Shown: positions 52,374-61,401 of the stretch, piece after piece | Numbering within the stretch: the stretch's first letter is position 1 | How the letters are laid out: every line of letters starts with the position of its first letter | NCBI GenBank assembly: GCA_964554535.1 | Contig: CAZKPB010000004.1 | Coordinates: 52,402-116,401, forward strand | Direction: 5' to 3' | DNA length: 64,000 nucleotides | Origin: DMER64 sp964554535 | Lineage (GTDB): Bacteria > Bacteroidota > Bacteroidia > Bacteroidales > UBA932 | The notes under the pieces: model-generated | What the model was told of the DNA's origin: nothing | Seen by the model: only the letters and a program-made list of their open reading frames with translations | Databases searched by the model: none | Made by a program: the position numbers and the translations under genes

Positions 52374-53822
52374 ATGGCAAACATTAAATTTTTTAACTCA
52401 GAACCTTTTCCTCTTGAACTGCACAAAGTGCGCGTAGTACAAAAACTGAACCTGGTCCCCATTTCCAGACGTTTGGAAGCCATCAAGGAAGCCGGTTACA
52501 ACACTTTTAAACTTACCACAAATGACGTATTTCTGGACATGCTGACCGATAGCGGTACCAACGCCATGAGCGACAACCAAGTGGCCGCCATGATGCAGGC
52601 CGATGACGCCTACGCCGGTAGCCAGAGCTTCTTCAAACTGGAAAAAGCCGTGCAGGACGTGCTGGGTAAAAAATACTTCCTCCCCGCCCACCAGGGACGC
52701 GCCGCAGAAAACATCCTTGCCCGCACCTTCATCAAACCCGGCAACGTAATCCCCACCAACTACCACTTTACCACTACTCTGGCCCATATCATGGAGGTGG
52801 GCGGCCGCGTGGAAGAACTGTTGTATGACGATGCCCTGCAACTGCAATCCACCAACCCCTTCAAAGGCAACATGGATATTGAAAAACTGGAAAAATGCAT
52901 CCAGAAAAACGGTGTGGAAAACATTCCGTTTATCCGTATGGAAGCCTCTACCAATCTGATTGGCGGACAACCGTTCTCTATCCGCAACCTGATGGACGTA
53001 CGTCACGTGGCCGACAAATACGGTTTGAACATTGTTCTGGACGCCAGTCTGCTGGGTGAAAACGCCTACCTGGTAAAACAGCGTGAGGAAGAATGGAAAG
53101 AAAACCCCATGTCGGAAATTCTGAAGATGATGACCTCACTAGCCGATATCGTATACTTCTCCGCACGCAAACTCACTTCATCACGCGGCGGCGGTATCTG
53201 CACCAACCGCCAATCACTGTACCAGCAAATGTCCGTTCTGGTTCCCGTTTTTGAGGGATTCCTCACCTACGGGGGTATCTCGGTAAGGGAAATTGAAGCC
53301 ATGGCCGTGGGTATGTATGAAACACTGGATGAAACCATGATCTGCCAAAGTCCCGAATTCATCAAATACATTGTGGACGAATGCGTCAAACGCGGCATTC
53401 CCATGGTAACACCTCCGGGTGTGTTGGGAGCCCACGTGGATGCCATGCAGTTCTGCGACCATATCCCGCAAACCCAATACCCTGCGGGAGCCCTGGCGGC
53501 CGCCATGTTCATATGCTCGGGCGTACGCGGTATGGAACGCGGTACGGTTTCCAGCGTGAGAGATGCCGAAGGAAAGGAAATCCTGGCCGATGTGGAACTG
53601 TTGCGTCTGGCCGTTCCCCGGCGCGTCTTCACCCTGTCACAGGTTAAATATGTGGTAGACCGTCTGGACTGGCTGTACCACAACCGCGACCTTATAGGTG
53701 GGCTTAAATTCACCTATGAACCGGCTATGTTACGCTTCTTCCTGGGTACTCTTGAACCGGTATTTGACTGGCCGGCACGCCTCGTGGACAAATTCCGCAA
53801 AGATTTTGGAGACAGCTTGTAG
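52374..53822 (+). CDS. Tyrosine phenol-lyase-like beta-eliminating lyase (TPL/TnaA family)
   Basis: A 482-residue PLP enzyme of the tryptophanase/tyrosine phenol-lyase family. TPL-specific ring-binding residues are present: Thr133 in HFTTT (Asp in tryptophanase), Arg389 in GMERG, and Phe455 in LRFF (His in tryptophanase). Also kept are Tyr80, Arg109, Asn194, Asp223 and the PLP lysine Lys266 in SARKL. However, the PLP-contact Arg three residues after Asp223 is Leu226 (DASLLGEN), and the Lys-Asp after the Schiff base is Lys-Leu. It would give phenol or a related leaving group plus pyruvate and ammonia. The Tyr-rich leader supports tyrosine as signal. Exact reaction is uncertain. Confidence 0.75.
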   Translation: MANIKFFNSEPFPLELHKVRVVQKLNLVPISRRLEAIKEAGYNTFKLTTNDVFLDMLTDSGTNAMSDNQVAAMMQADDAYAGSQSFFKLEKAVQDVLGKKYFLPAHQGRAAENILARTFIKPGNVIPTNYHFTTTLAHIMEVGGRVEELLYDDALQLQSTNPFKGNMDIEKLEKCIQKNGVENIPFIRMEASTNLIGGQPFSIRNLMDVRHVADKYGLNIVLDASLLGENAYLVKQREEEWKENPMSEILKMMTSLADIVYFSARKLTSSRGGGICTNRQSLYQQMSVLVPVFEGFLTYGGISVREIEAMAVGMYETLDETMICQSPEFIKYIVDECVKRGIPMVTPPGVLGAHVDAMQFCDHIPQTQYPAGALAAAMFICSGVRGMERGTVSSVRDAEGKEILADVELLRLAVPRRVFTLSQVKYVVDRLDWLYHNRDLIGGLKFTYEPAMLRFFLGTLEPVFDWPARLVDKFRKDFGDSL

Positions 53823-53847
53823 ATTCTGCCTCCCCACAAAATTTTGT

Positions 53848-53895
53848 TACGCGCCCTGCAACCGCCCTTGGGCAGATTGCGGGCGCGTATTTTTT
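53848..53895 (+). terminator. Intrinsic terminator after the lyase gene
   Basis: TACGCGCCC (53848-53856) pairs with GGGCGCGTA (53881-53889), with an inner TGCAA/TTGC stem, followed by six T. Confidence 0.85.
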
Positions 53896-53906
53896 ATTTA
53901 CCTTTG
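53876..53906 (+). promoter_or_regulatory. -33/-7 promoter for the Omp85-type gene
   Basis: ATTG (53876-53879), a 19-base spacer, then TACCTTTG (53899-53906). The promoter partly overlaps the preceding terminator and lies 25 bases before the ATG. Confidence 0.55.
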
Positions 53907-53931
53907 TCCATACGACCAACTTTCTACCTAA

Positions 53932-55281
53932 ATGAAAAAAACGGCATTATTTTGCTTTCTGATGCTTGTCCTGGCTTCAGAATCAGTTACGGCACAGGAC
54001 GACAATATAAAACGCGGCTGGACTTTTGGCGCCCTGCCGAGTGTAGCCTACAATTCGGACCTGGGCTTCCAATACGGCGCCTTGGCAGAAATTTACAACT
54101 ATGGAGACGGTTCCACCTTTCCCCAGTACCGTCACCAGATGTACGTCGAGGCCGCCTACACCACCAAAAGATCCGGATTGTTCCGCTTCTTTTACGACTC
54201 GCAATACCTCATCCCAAAGACCCGCTTTACCTTTGACCTTACCTACATCCCGGAACAGTTGAGTGACTTTTACGGCTTCAACGGCTACGAGTCTGTCTAT
54301 AATGCCGGCTGGGGAAAGGACGGAGCCTCGGACTACCTGTCGCGGGCTTTTTACAAACATAAAAAAGATTTCTTCCGTGTCACGGCCGATTTTCAGGGAA
54401 TAATCAGCGGTAACCTGTCCTGGAATGCCGGAGCCGGGGTGTTTGTATACAAGACGCAACAAGTGGACATTGATTACCTGAACAAGAACAAGAAAGACGA
54501 CAAGAAGCTGCCTTCCCTGGCGGAGCAGCCCACCCTGTACAACTATTACACCCAATGGGGACTCATCAAGGACAATGAAAAAGACGGCGGGGTGCATCCC
54601 TTTGTGCGCGCCGGCCTGACCTATGACACTCGCAACCGTCCCAACAACCCGAGCCGGGGTATTTGGGCCGATGCCTTTGCCACTTGGTACACCGCCTTTG
54701 GAGATCAGAAAGAATACAACCACTTGAATTTTAACTTCAGTTGGCGTCATTATATCCCCTTGTGGCAGGACCGCCTGACACTGGCTTATAGGTTGGCTTA
54801 TCAAAGCACCCTGGTGGGAGAAACGCCTTTCTATATGAAAAACCACCTGTCCACCCTATATACCAAACGCGCCAATTATGAACTCCTGGGCGGCGCAAAC
54901 AGTATGCGAGGCATTATCCGCAACCGGGTGACCGGTGACGGCTATGCATACGCCAACGTGGAATTGCGCATGAAGTTGTTTTCGTTCCGGATAGCCCGGC
55001 AGGCCTTCTATGTGGGCGTCAACCCGTTATTTGACCTGGGCTACATCACCCGCCCCGTCAAATGGGCCGTGGACCCGGTGGAAGTACGCGCGCGGGTCGC
55101 CTCGGCCGGACTGCGATACCAGGATTTTTTTGACACCGGGGACGGAGTGCATATGGGGGTCGGCGCGGGGTTGAAAATTGCCATGAATGAGAATTTTATT
55201 TTATCCGTTGATTTTGCCAAAGCCTTGAACAAACAAGACGGGAACACCGGTCTGTACATACAGATGGGTTATTTATTCTAA
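53932..55281 (+). CDS. Omp85/BamA-like outer-membrane barrel without POTRA domains
   Basis: A 449-residue surface-antigen (Omp85) family barrel. A signal peptide (ending VTAQ) is followed directly by beta strands such as WTFGALPSVAYNSDLGFQYGA. The family signature region is seen in FVRAGLTYDTRNRPNNPSRG and LLGGANSMRGI, and the protein ends GYLF. There is no room for POTRA repeats, so it is not BamA itself. Many Bacteroidota carry such short members of unknown role. It is followed 24 bases later by the BASS operon with its own -7 element. Confidence 0.82.
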   Translation: MKKTALFCFLMLVLASESVTAQDDNIKRGWTFGALPSVAYNSDLGFQYGALAEIYNYGDGSTFPQYRHQMYVEAAYTTKRSGLFRFFYDSQYLIPKTRFTFDLTYIPEQLSDFYGFNGYESVYNAGWGKDGASDYLSRAFYKHKKDFFRVTADFQGIISGNLSWNAGAGVFVYKTQQVDIDYLNKNKKDDKKLPSLAEQPTLYNYYTQWGLIKDNEKDGGVHPFVRAGLTYDTRNRPNNPSRGIWADAFATWYTAFGDQKEYNHLNFNFSWRHYIPLWQDRLTLAYRLAYQSTLVGETPFYMKNHLSTLYTKRANYELLGGANSMRGIIRNRVTGDGYAYANVELRMKLFSFRIARQAFYVGVNPLFDLGYITRPVKWAVDPVEVRARVASAGLRYQDFFDTGDGVHMGVGAGLKIAMNENFILSVDFAKALNKQDGNTGLYIQMGYLF

Positions 55282-55292
55282 CCTAAAAAAGT

Positions 55293-55300
55293 TATCTTTG
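55293..55300 (+). promoter_or_regulatory. -7 element abutting the BASS operon start
   Basis: TATCTTTG ends five bases before the ATG at 55306, predicting a leader of about two bases. Confidence 0.4.
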
Positions 55301-55305
55301 CCTGT

Positions 55306-56280
55306 ATGTACGAACAATTACTCAATCTGGACCAGATTCGCATCAATTTCTCTGCCGGCGGCATGCGGATTATCAACATTGTATTGGCTTTTGTAATGTT
55401 TGGAGTCGCTCTGGGCATTAAACCGCAAGAGTTCAAGACCGTCTTCAGCAAACCCAAATCCGTACTGATTGGGTTGCTGTGCCAGTGGGTCTTGCTTCCG
55501 GCCATGACCTTTCTGCTGGTGCTGGTCTGCAAGGACTATATTCCCCCTATGGTAGCCATGGGAATGATTCTGGTGGCTTCCTGCCCCGGAGGCAACATAT
55601 CCAATTTTATGTCGTCCTTCTCCAAATCCAACGTTGAATTGTCGGTTTCGCTCACGGCCATGAGCACAACAGGTGCCACTTTCATCACCCCCTTCAACTT
55701 TGCGTTCTGGGGCGGCCTGTATACCCGGATTCTCAATCACTATGCAGATGCCGTCCTGCAACCGCTACACATTGATTTGTGGCAGACCGTGGAAACCGTA
55801 CTCATTTTATTGGGAGTTCCTCTGGTGCTGGGTTTGCTCTTTGCACACTATCTCCCAAAGTTGACGGAGAAATTGAAAAAACCGATGCAGTATTTTTCGC
55901 TGTTGTTCTTCATTGCCATGGTCATTCTGTCATTCAGCAACAATATTGACTTGTTTCTCAAATATATAGGTTATATCTTCATTGTGGTACTGGTACACAA
56001 CGCGCTGGCTTTGAGCATAGGGTACGGTATGGGCACCTTGTGTCGGCTTCCTTACAAAGACCGCCGGACCATAACCATTGAAACCGGCATCCAGAATTCG
56101 GGGCTGGGACTGGTACTGCTGTTCAACCCCTCCATTTTTCCGCCCACACTGGCCATTGGCGGGATGTTGTTTGTTACGGCCTGGTGGGGCATCTGGCATA
56201 TTATCTCAGGATTGACCGTATGCGGTATTTTCCTCTGGTCAGACAAACATAAACCCCACAATATATGTACGACAAATTAG
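55306..56280 (+). CDS. BASS family (bile acid:sodium symporter-like) transporter 1
   Basis: A 324-residue, roughly ten-helix inner-membrane carrier of the BASS family. The two crossover motifs are intact: SCPGGNISNFMSSFSKSN and ETGIQNSGLGLVL, the latter carrying the Glu and Gln that bind sodium in studied homologues. Substrates in this family range from bile acids to pantoate and pyruvate; none can be chosen here. It overlaps the second BASS gene by 16 bases, implying coupled translation. Confidence 0.87.
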   Translation: MYEQLLNLDQIRINFSAGGMRIINIVLAFVMFGVALGIKPQEFKTVFSKPKSVLIGLLCQWVLLPAMTFLLVLVCKDYIPPMVAMGMILVASCPGGNISNFMSSFSKSNVELSVSLTAMSTTGATFITPFNFAFWGGLYTRILNHYADAVLQPLHIDLWQTVETVLILLGVPLVLGLLFAHYLPKLTEKLKKPMQYFSLLFFIAMVILSFSNNIDLFLKYIGYIFIVVLVHNALALSIGYGMGTLCRLPYKDRRTITIETGIQNSGLGLVLLFNPSIFPPTLAIGGMLFVTAWWGIWHIISGLTVCGIFLWSDKHKPHNICTTN

Positions 56281-57245
56281 TTGTATATGAGAATCTAGGC
56301 CTTGGCTTTACCGACACAACACTGGCATGTGTCTTTGTGATGTTAGTGGTCATTTTGTTCTGGTTTGGATTGCGCCTGGATATTGCTTCCTACTTTAAAA
56401 AAGATACGACTAAACTGAAACCGTTGCTGACGGCTTTGGGTTGCCAGATGATTCTGATTCCGGCCGTGATCTGTCTTTTGCTTGTTTTATTGCAGGATTT
56501 AATCCCGACCTTTACCGCGCTGGGGGTTCTGTTTGCCGCCTGCTGCCCAATAAGTCCACGTGTTTTATACTTTGCCAAAGAAAGTCGGTGTGATTTGGTC
56601 ACCTTGGAGAGGGCCTTCGGGATCAGTACGCTTCTCTGTTTTATTACGATGCCCCTGTCTTTTTCCGTGTGGGGAAACCTTTACCTGAAAATCCTGGAGC
56701 AAAATGCCGACACCATGCTGAATGCCACCCACGTGGATTTTCTGTATATTTTCCGGGCCTTCTTCCTGATTGCTATGGTTCCCGTGTCTTTTGGAGTGGT
56801 CTTCCGTAACCTTTGGCCCAGACAAAGCAAAAATCTGATTAAGCCCCTTATGGTATTCTCACACTTTTTCAGGTTGGTGCTGGCCGCTTTTGTACTTATT
56901 GCCAATTACAAGTACGTCCTGCCCCGTTTTGGATGTTTCCTGATCATTGCCATCGGCTTTCACGTGTTGGCCTCAGTTATAGGCTCCGTAGCCGGAATCA
57001 TAGGTCACTTCCCGATATCGGAAAAAAGATGTATCATGTTTGCCACCACTTTTTATGGAAGCGGATTGGGTTTATGTCTTCTTATGAACCGGTACATTTT
57101 TCCTCCGGAAACCTTTTACACCAACGAATTTCTGATTTTGGCCTTCATTACCTTGTGGAGTTCCGTAGCCGGATTCCTAAACAAAAAACTACTGGTTCTA
57201 TACGATAAATACAATGCAAAGAAAGCCCTCACCTCCAATTTATAA
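56265..57245 (+). CDS. BASS family transporter-like protein 2 (degenerate sodium site)
   Basis: A 326-residue paralogue of the gene it overlaps. Length and helix pattern are kept, and both proteins begin MY-D/E and share the FW-G-LY...I and SGLGL..L....IFPP landmarks. The crossover motifs have changed: CCPISPRVLYFAKES replaces CPGGN, and ATTFYGSGLGL replaces ETGIQNSGLGL, so the sodium-binding Glu and Gln are Ala and Tyr. It may be a non-transporting partner in a heterodimer, or may use another ion. Confidence 0.75.
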   Translation: MYDKLVVYENLGLGFTDTTLACVFVMLVVILFWFGLRLDIASYFKKDTTKLKPLLTALGCQMILIPAVICLLLVLLQDLIPTFTALGVLFAACCPISPRVLYFAKESRCDLVTLERAFGISTLLCFITMPLSFSVWGNLYLKILEQNADTMLNATHVDFLYIFRAFFLIAMVPVSFGVVFRNLWPRQSKNLIKPLMVFSHFFRLVLAAFVLIANYKYVLPRFGCFLIIAIGFHVLASVIGSVAGIIGHFPISEKRCIMFATTFYGSGLGLCLLMNRYIFPPETFYTNEFLILAFITLWSSVAGFLNKKLLVLYDKYNAKKALTSNL

Positions 57246-58533
57246 AAAAGGGGCGTGTTACGCGCTGCTCAAAATCTATGTGGATTTCCTCTTTAAGCTT
57301 TCTTACAGGGAGAGAGAGCTTTACGGGTTGGAGCGCATTCCGGGTGATGGTGCTGTTATTTACGCCCCAAACCATACCAACGCCCTTATGGACGCCCTGG
57401 CCATCTTGTCCCTGGACCGCAAGCCCAAAGTCTTTGTAGCACGGGCGGACATCTTCCGCAAACCCCTGCTGGCCAAAATCCTTACCTTCTTTAAAATAAT
57501 GCCCATCAACCGCATCCGCGACGGAGTAGCCTCGGTAAAGACCAACGGCGTGGTCATCAAGCGTTCGGCCGAGGTATTGCGCGCGCACGTCCCCTTCTGT
57601 ATCTTGCCCGAGGGAACCCACCGTGCCATGCACAGCCTGCTGCAGCTGGGCAAGGGGGTATTCCGCATCGCCTTGCTGGCCAATGAAGAGCTGGGTGGGG
57701 AACAACCGGTCTACATTGTCCCTGTGGGACTGGAATACGGCAATTTCTTCCGCTACCGTTCCTCCCTGTTGCTGCAGATTGGCGAGCCCATCAACGTGAC
57801 GCGCTACGCCCAAAATGTCCCGGCCGAGGAATATCCGACACTGATGAACGAATTGAAGGAAAAACTCTCCGAATCCCTCAAGGATCTTATATTGTACATC
57901 CCCGACGATGAGGATTATGACGCCACCTGGGAATTGTGCAACATGACCTGCAACAGCCGGCTGCAAATGATGGGTCTCAAACGCACGGTACTCAAAAACA
58001 GATTGCAGGCCAACAAAGCCACCGTGGCGCGCATTGAATCTCTGCGTAATGAAGAGCCGGAAAAAGCCCGCATACTGCTGGAAAAAAGCGCCGCCTTTGC
58101 CCGGGAACGGAAACAACGCCACATAAGCATGGCTTCGGTGGCCAATCCCAATCCCGGAGTGAGTCTGGCCGCCAGAATTGTATATGCCCTGGTACTGTTC
58201 CCCTATTATATAGTGGCCTTTGTACTTACGCTTCCCGCTGTACTTACATCCCGCTTTATCTGCAGCAGGCTTAAAGACCCGGCATTCCACAATTCCATCC
58301 GTATGGTGGTGATTCTGGTCGTCTGGTCCCTGGTGTTCATTGCCGGCTCCATTGTCGCTCTCTGTCTGCTCCCGTGGACCCTTGCCTTAGCCCTTATGCT
58401 GGCTTTATATTTTGCCCCTCATCTTGCAGACGAATACCGGCGCTGGCTGCGGGTGGGTTTATCCGACCTGCGCTGGCTACGTTCAAAGGATTTACGCCGG
58501 GTTAAAAAAGAATGCACCTCTTTATTGACATAG
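57214..58533 (+). CDS. PlsC-type glycerolipid acyltransferase
   Basis: A 439-residue membrane acyltransferase. The catalytic motif is NHTNALMD (His and Asp five residues apart, as in GPAT-like members rather than the HX4D of typical PlsC). FKIMPINRIRDGV and LPEGTHR follow as motifs II and III. Two hydrophobic helices at about 315-395 anchor the C terminus. It probably acylates glycerol-phosphate or a related lipid. It overlaps BASS 2 by 32 bases and the DUF456 gene by 22. Confidence 0.83.
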   Translation: MQRKPSPPIYKKGACYALLKIYVDFLFKLSYRERELYGLERIPGDGAVIYAPNHTNALMDALAILSLDRKPKVFVARADIFRKPLLAKILTFFKIMPINRIRDGVASVKTNGVVIKRSAEVLRAHVPFCILPEGTHRAMHSLLQLGKGVFRIALLANEELGGEQPVYIVPVGLEYGNFFRYRSSLLLQIGEPINVTRYAQNVPAEEYPTLMNELKEKLSESLKDLILYIPDDEDYDATWELCNMTCNSRLQMMGLKRTVLKNRLQANKATVARIESLRNEEPEKARILLEKSAAFARERKQRHISMASVANPNPGVSLAARIVYALVLFPYYIVAFVLTLPAVLTSRFICSRLKDPAFHNSIRMVVILVVWSLVFIAGSIVALCLLPWTLALALMLALYFAPHLADEYRRWLRVGLSDLRWLRSKDLRRVKKECTSLLT

Positions 58534-58988
58534 TAGCCGTCCTGTTGGGCGTAATCGGGCTGTTGGGCAGTGTGCTGCCCGTATTGCCCGGGCCTCCCCT
58601 CAGTTGGGTGGGCCTGCTGTTGCTCTATTTTTGGGGAGACGGACAAATGACGGTACGGTTGCTTGTGGTTTGGGCCGTCATTACCCTTGTGGTATCCGTG
58701 CTGGATTATATTGTTCCGGCCTATTTCACCAAGGTCACCGGAGGTAGCCGCGCGGCAGAACGACTTTCGTTTGTGGGAATGATTCTGGGAATACTCTTCT
58801 TCCCTCCCTGGGGAATGATTATTGGGGCCTTTTTAGGCGCAATGGCCGGCGAAATCCTTTACAACAGTAAAGACCTCAGGGGATCTCTAAAACCCGCCCT
58901 GGGGTCGTTTTTGGGCTTCCTTTTTGGCACCGGATTAAAGTTAACTACCTGCGGTGTTATGTTCTATTACATTATTGTGCATCTGTAA
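58512..58988 (+). CDS. DUF456 family membrane protein
   Basis: A 158-residue protein with about five helices, rich in glycine zippers (GVIGLLGSVLPVLPGPPLSW; GMIIGAFLGAMAGE). It matches DUF456, whose function is unknown. It is last gene of the BASS-BASS-acyltransferase operon and abuts the convergent MBL-fold gene with no gap. Confidence 0.85.
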   Translation: MHLFIDIVAVLLGVIGLLGSVLPVLPGPPLSWVGLLLLYFWGDGQMTVRLLVVWAVITLVVSVLDYIVPAYFTKVTGGSRAAERLSFVGMILGILFFPPWGMIIGAFLGAMAGEILYNSKDLRGSLKPALGSFLGFLFGTGLKLTTCGVMFYYIIVHL

Positions 58989-59750
58989 TCAGATGTCCAG
59001 CACCAACCCGTCGTAGGCCGGCTCTATACCCGAGGGTAACACGGCAGCCAATGCCGCGTGCGGTTCCAGACAATGGGACAGGTGGGTCAGATACGTTTGT
59101 TTTGCCCCCACCGCCCGGGCTGTTTCCACCGCCTGGTCCAGGGTGAAATGAGAACGGTGAGGAGCGCGTTGTACCGTACTTAAAACAAACACTTCCACAC
59201 CAAAAAATTTCTCAAGTTGATCTCGGGTAATTTGACTGGCATCTGTCAAATAGCCAAATGATCCGATTCTATAGCCGTAAACAGGTAAAAAATAGTGCTG
59301 GGCGCGTACCGGCACTATCCGGGTGTCCCCCACGCTGAAAGGCGTTCCGTCAATCGTATGCAAATTCATTTGGGGCGCACCGGGATAGCTTGTGGCGGCA
59401 AACGCATAGTCATAATCTTTTCTTAGCACCTGTTGCACCCTTGGCTCGGCATATATATCAATGGGTTTGTGGTTCAAAAAATTGAAGGCTCTGACATCAT
59501 CCAGCCCCCCCACGTGGTCCTTGTGCTCGTGGGTAATAAGAATGGCATCCAGGCAGGTCGCACCACAGGAAAGCATCTGCTGTCTGAAGTCCGGACCGGC
59601 GTCAATAAGCAGGTGTTCCGCACCGGTTTCCACCAGCACAGAAGCCCGCAGGCGTTTATCCCTTGAATCCGCTGAAGCGCAGGTGGCACAACGGCACCCT
59701 ATCATCGGCACCCCGGAAGACGTACCTGTCCCTAAAAAAGTTATACGCAT
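58989..59750 (-). CDS. MBL-fold metallohydrolase (PhnP-like)
   Basis: A 253-residue metallo-beta-lactamase fold phosphodiesterase-like enzyme. It starts MRITFLGTGTSSGVP at 59750; a much longer in-frame extension runs through the next gene and is rejected. Metal ligands are in THEHKDHVGGLDD, PVRAQHY, LTDAS and YLTHLSHCLE. The C-R-C-A-T-C segment near residue 20 may bind structural zinc, as in PhnP. No phn genes are nearby; the substrate is unknown. Confidence 0.85.
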   Translation of the reverse strand: MRITFLGTGTSSGVPMIGCRCATCASADSRDKRLRASVLVETGAEHLLIDAGPDFRQQMLSCGATCLDAILITHEHKDHVGGLDDVRAFNFLNHKPIDIYAEPRVQQVLRKDYDYAFAATSYPGAPQMNLHTIDGTPFSVGDTRIVPVRAQHYFLPVYGYRIGSFGYLTDASQITRDQLEKFFGVEVFVLSTVQRAPHRSHFTLDQAVETARAVGAKQTYLTHLSHCLEPHAALAAVLPSGIEPAYDGLVLDI

Positions 59751-59814
59751 TGAGTTGGAATTTTGTATCTTTATAATTTGTTTCAAAAACATGCGAAAGT
59801 TAAAATAAACTTTT

Positions 59815-61341
59815 ATGACAACAAACTGGAAGGCTTTACAAAACGGATCAGACATCAGAGGAGTGGCAATGGAAGGGATACCTGCAGAAGAAGTGACTCT
59901 TTCTGCCGATGTGGCGCGTATCTTGGGAGAAGCTTTTGTATATTGGCTCAAGCAGCACACAGAAGGCGCCCGCATCAGGTTGGCCATTGGTAATGATTCA
60001 CGACTGTCCGCCGACGTACTCAAACAAGCCTTTACGCAAGGTGCCACCCGGAGCGGAGCCACCGTATACGACTGCGGCCTTTCTTCCACTCCCGCCATGT
60101 TTATTGTAACTATGCGCAATCCGGCGGGCGTGGACGGTCCTCCGTTGACCGCAGGGGTTATGGTTACGGCCAGTCACCTGCCGTTCAACCGCAACGGTTT
60201 CAAATTTTTTACGGCACAAGGTTGTCTTGACAAGACGGATATTACAGAAATGCTGCAATATGCTCAGGAAATTGAAGAAGGACGGCTCACTGAACGGGAA
60301 ATTACCGGCATACAGCCTCAGGGACAGGTAATTCCCCTGAATTATATGGAAGAATACTCCCGGTTGCTGGTACAACGCATCCGCAAAGGAGTGGGGATGG
60401 GAGACAAACCGCTTCAGGGCTTTAAAATTGTGGTGGATGCAGGGAACGGAGCCGGCGGTTTTTTTGTGGATAAGGTCCTGATTCCCTTGGGGGCGGACAC
60501 CACGGGCAGCCAATACCTGGAACCGGACGGTCATTTTCCCAATCATATTCCCAATCCGGAAGACAAAACGGCTATGGCATATATCTGTCAGGCGGTACAG
60601 CGGGAAAAGGCACAGTTGGGAATTATTTTTGATACCGACGTGGACCGTTCAGCCATTGTGGATTCCGACGGAAACCCCATAAACCGCAATGCGCTCATTG
60701 CGCTGATCAGTACCATAGTGTTGCGGCAACACCCCGGCACCACTGTGGTAACGGACTCCATCACCTCGGAAGGGTTGACCCGCTTTATTGAGCAAGAACT
60801 GGGCGGACACCATCACAGATACAAAAGAGGCTACAAAAACGTCATCAACGAGGCCGTGCGCCTGAACCTCAAAAAACAGGAATGCTGGCTGGCCATTGAA
60901 ACTTCCGGCCATGCCGCCCTGAAGGAAAACTATTTTTTGGATGACGGAGCCTTTCTGGTAGCCAAACTGCTTATTGAAGCCGCGCTGCAGCGGGCCAAGG
61001 GCCATACGCTGGCCCAGCTTATTGAGAAACTGCCTACACCGGTGGAAAGCAAGGAAATTCGTTTTATCTGCTCTCCGGTGAATTTTGCCCGCTTCGGACA
61101 ACAGAAATTGGACAATTTGGAAGCCATTCTGAAAGACCCCGACAAATGCCCCCAAGGCTGGTTGCCGGTTGTTCCCAACTTTGAAGGAATCCGTGTACGC
61201 TGCACCGCCCCCCGTGAAGACGGCTGGTTTCTACTGCGCCTTTCCCTACATGAAAATGTAATGCCGCTGAACATTGAATCCAACATATTCGGAGGCGTGC
61301 AACAGATTGAAACGCAACTGAGGCGGATTCTTGAGTTTTAG
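59815..61341 (+). CDS. Phosphoglucomutase/phosphomannomutase
   Basis: A 508-residue alpha-D-phosphohexomutase moving phosphate between C6 and C1 of glucose or mannose. The phosphoserine loop is TASHLPFNRNG, the metal loop FDTDVDRSA, and the sugar-specificity loop ETSGH. It may feed ManC (9137). A weak TATCTTTA element lies at 59766-59773. A strong terminator follows. Confidence 0.92.
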   Translation: MTTNWKALQNGSDIRGVAMEGIPAEEVTLSADVARILGEAFVYWLKQHTEGARIRLAIGNDSRLSADVLKQAFTQGATRSGATVYDCGLSSTPAMFIVTMRNPAGVDGPPLTAGVMVTASHLPFNRNGFKFFTAQGCLDKTDITEMLQYAQEIEEGRLTEREITGIQPQGQVIPLNYMEEYSRLLVQRIRKGVGMGDKPLQGFKIVVDAGNGAGGFFVDKVLIPLGADTTGSQYLEPDGHFPNHIPNPEDKTAMAYICQAVQREKAQLGIIFDTDVDRSAIVDSDGNPINRNALIALISTIVLRQHPGTTVVTDSITSEGLTRFIEQELGGHHHRYKRGYKNVINEAVRLNLKKQECWLAIETSGHAALKENYFLDDGAFLVAKLLIEAALQRAKGHTLAQLIEKLPTPVESKEIRFICSPVNFARFGQQKLDNLEAILKDPDKCPQGWLPVVPNFEGIRVRCTAPREDGWFLLRLSLHENVMPLNIESNIFGGVQQIETQLRRILEF

Positions 61342-61356
61342 TTTCTTGAGACAGCA

Positions 61357-61393
61357 TAAAAAAAAGCAGTTGCTTGGTGCAACTGCTTTTTTT
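61357..61393. terminator. Bidirectional terminator between PGM/PMM and the tRNA
   Basis: GCAGTTGC (61366-61373) pairs with GCAACTGC (61379-61386), flanked by A and T runs. It can stop both the mutase gene and the minus-strand tRNA transcript. Confidence 0.85.
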
Positions 61394-61401
61394 ATAAATT
61401 G

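Noticed and set aside
52374..53822. Naming the lyase tryptophanase (tnaA)
   Set aside because: Key residues follow tyrosine phenol-lyase (Thr, Arg, Phe) and the leader peptide has Tyr codons but no Trp codon.
59751..60119. N-terminal extension of the MBL-fold gene by 123 codons
   Set aside because: It runs antisense through the start of the phosphohexomutase gene, and the family start MRITFLGTGTSSG is at 59750.
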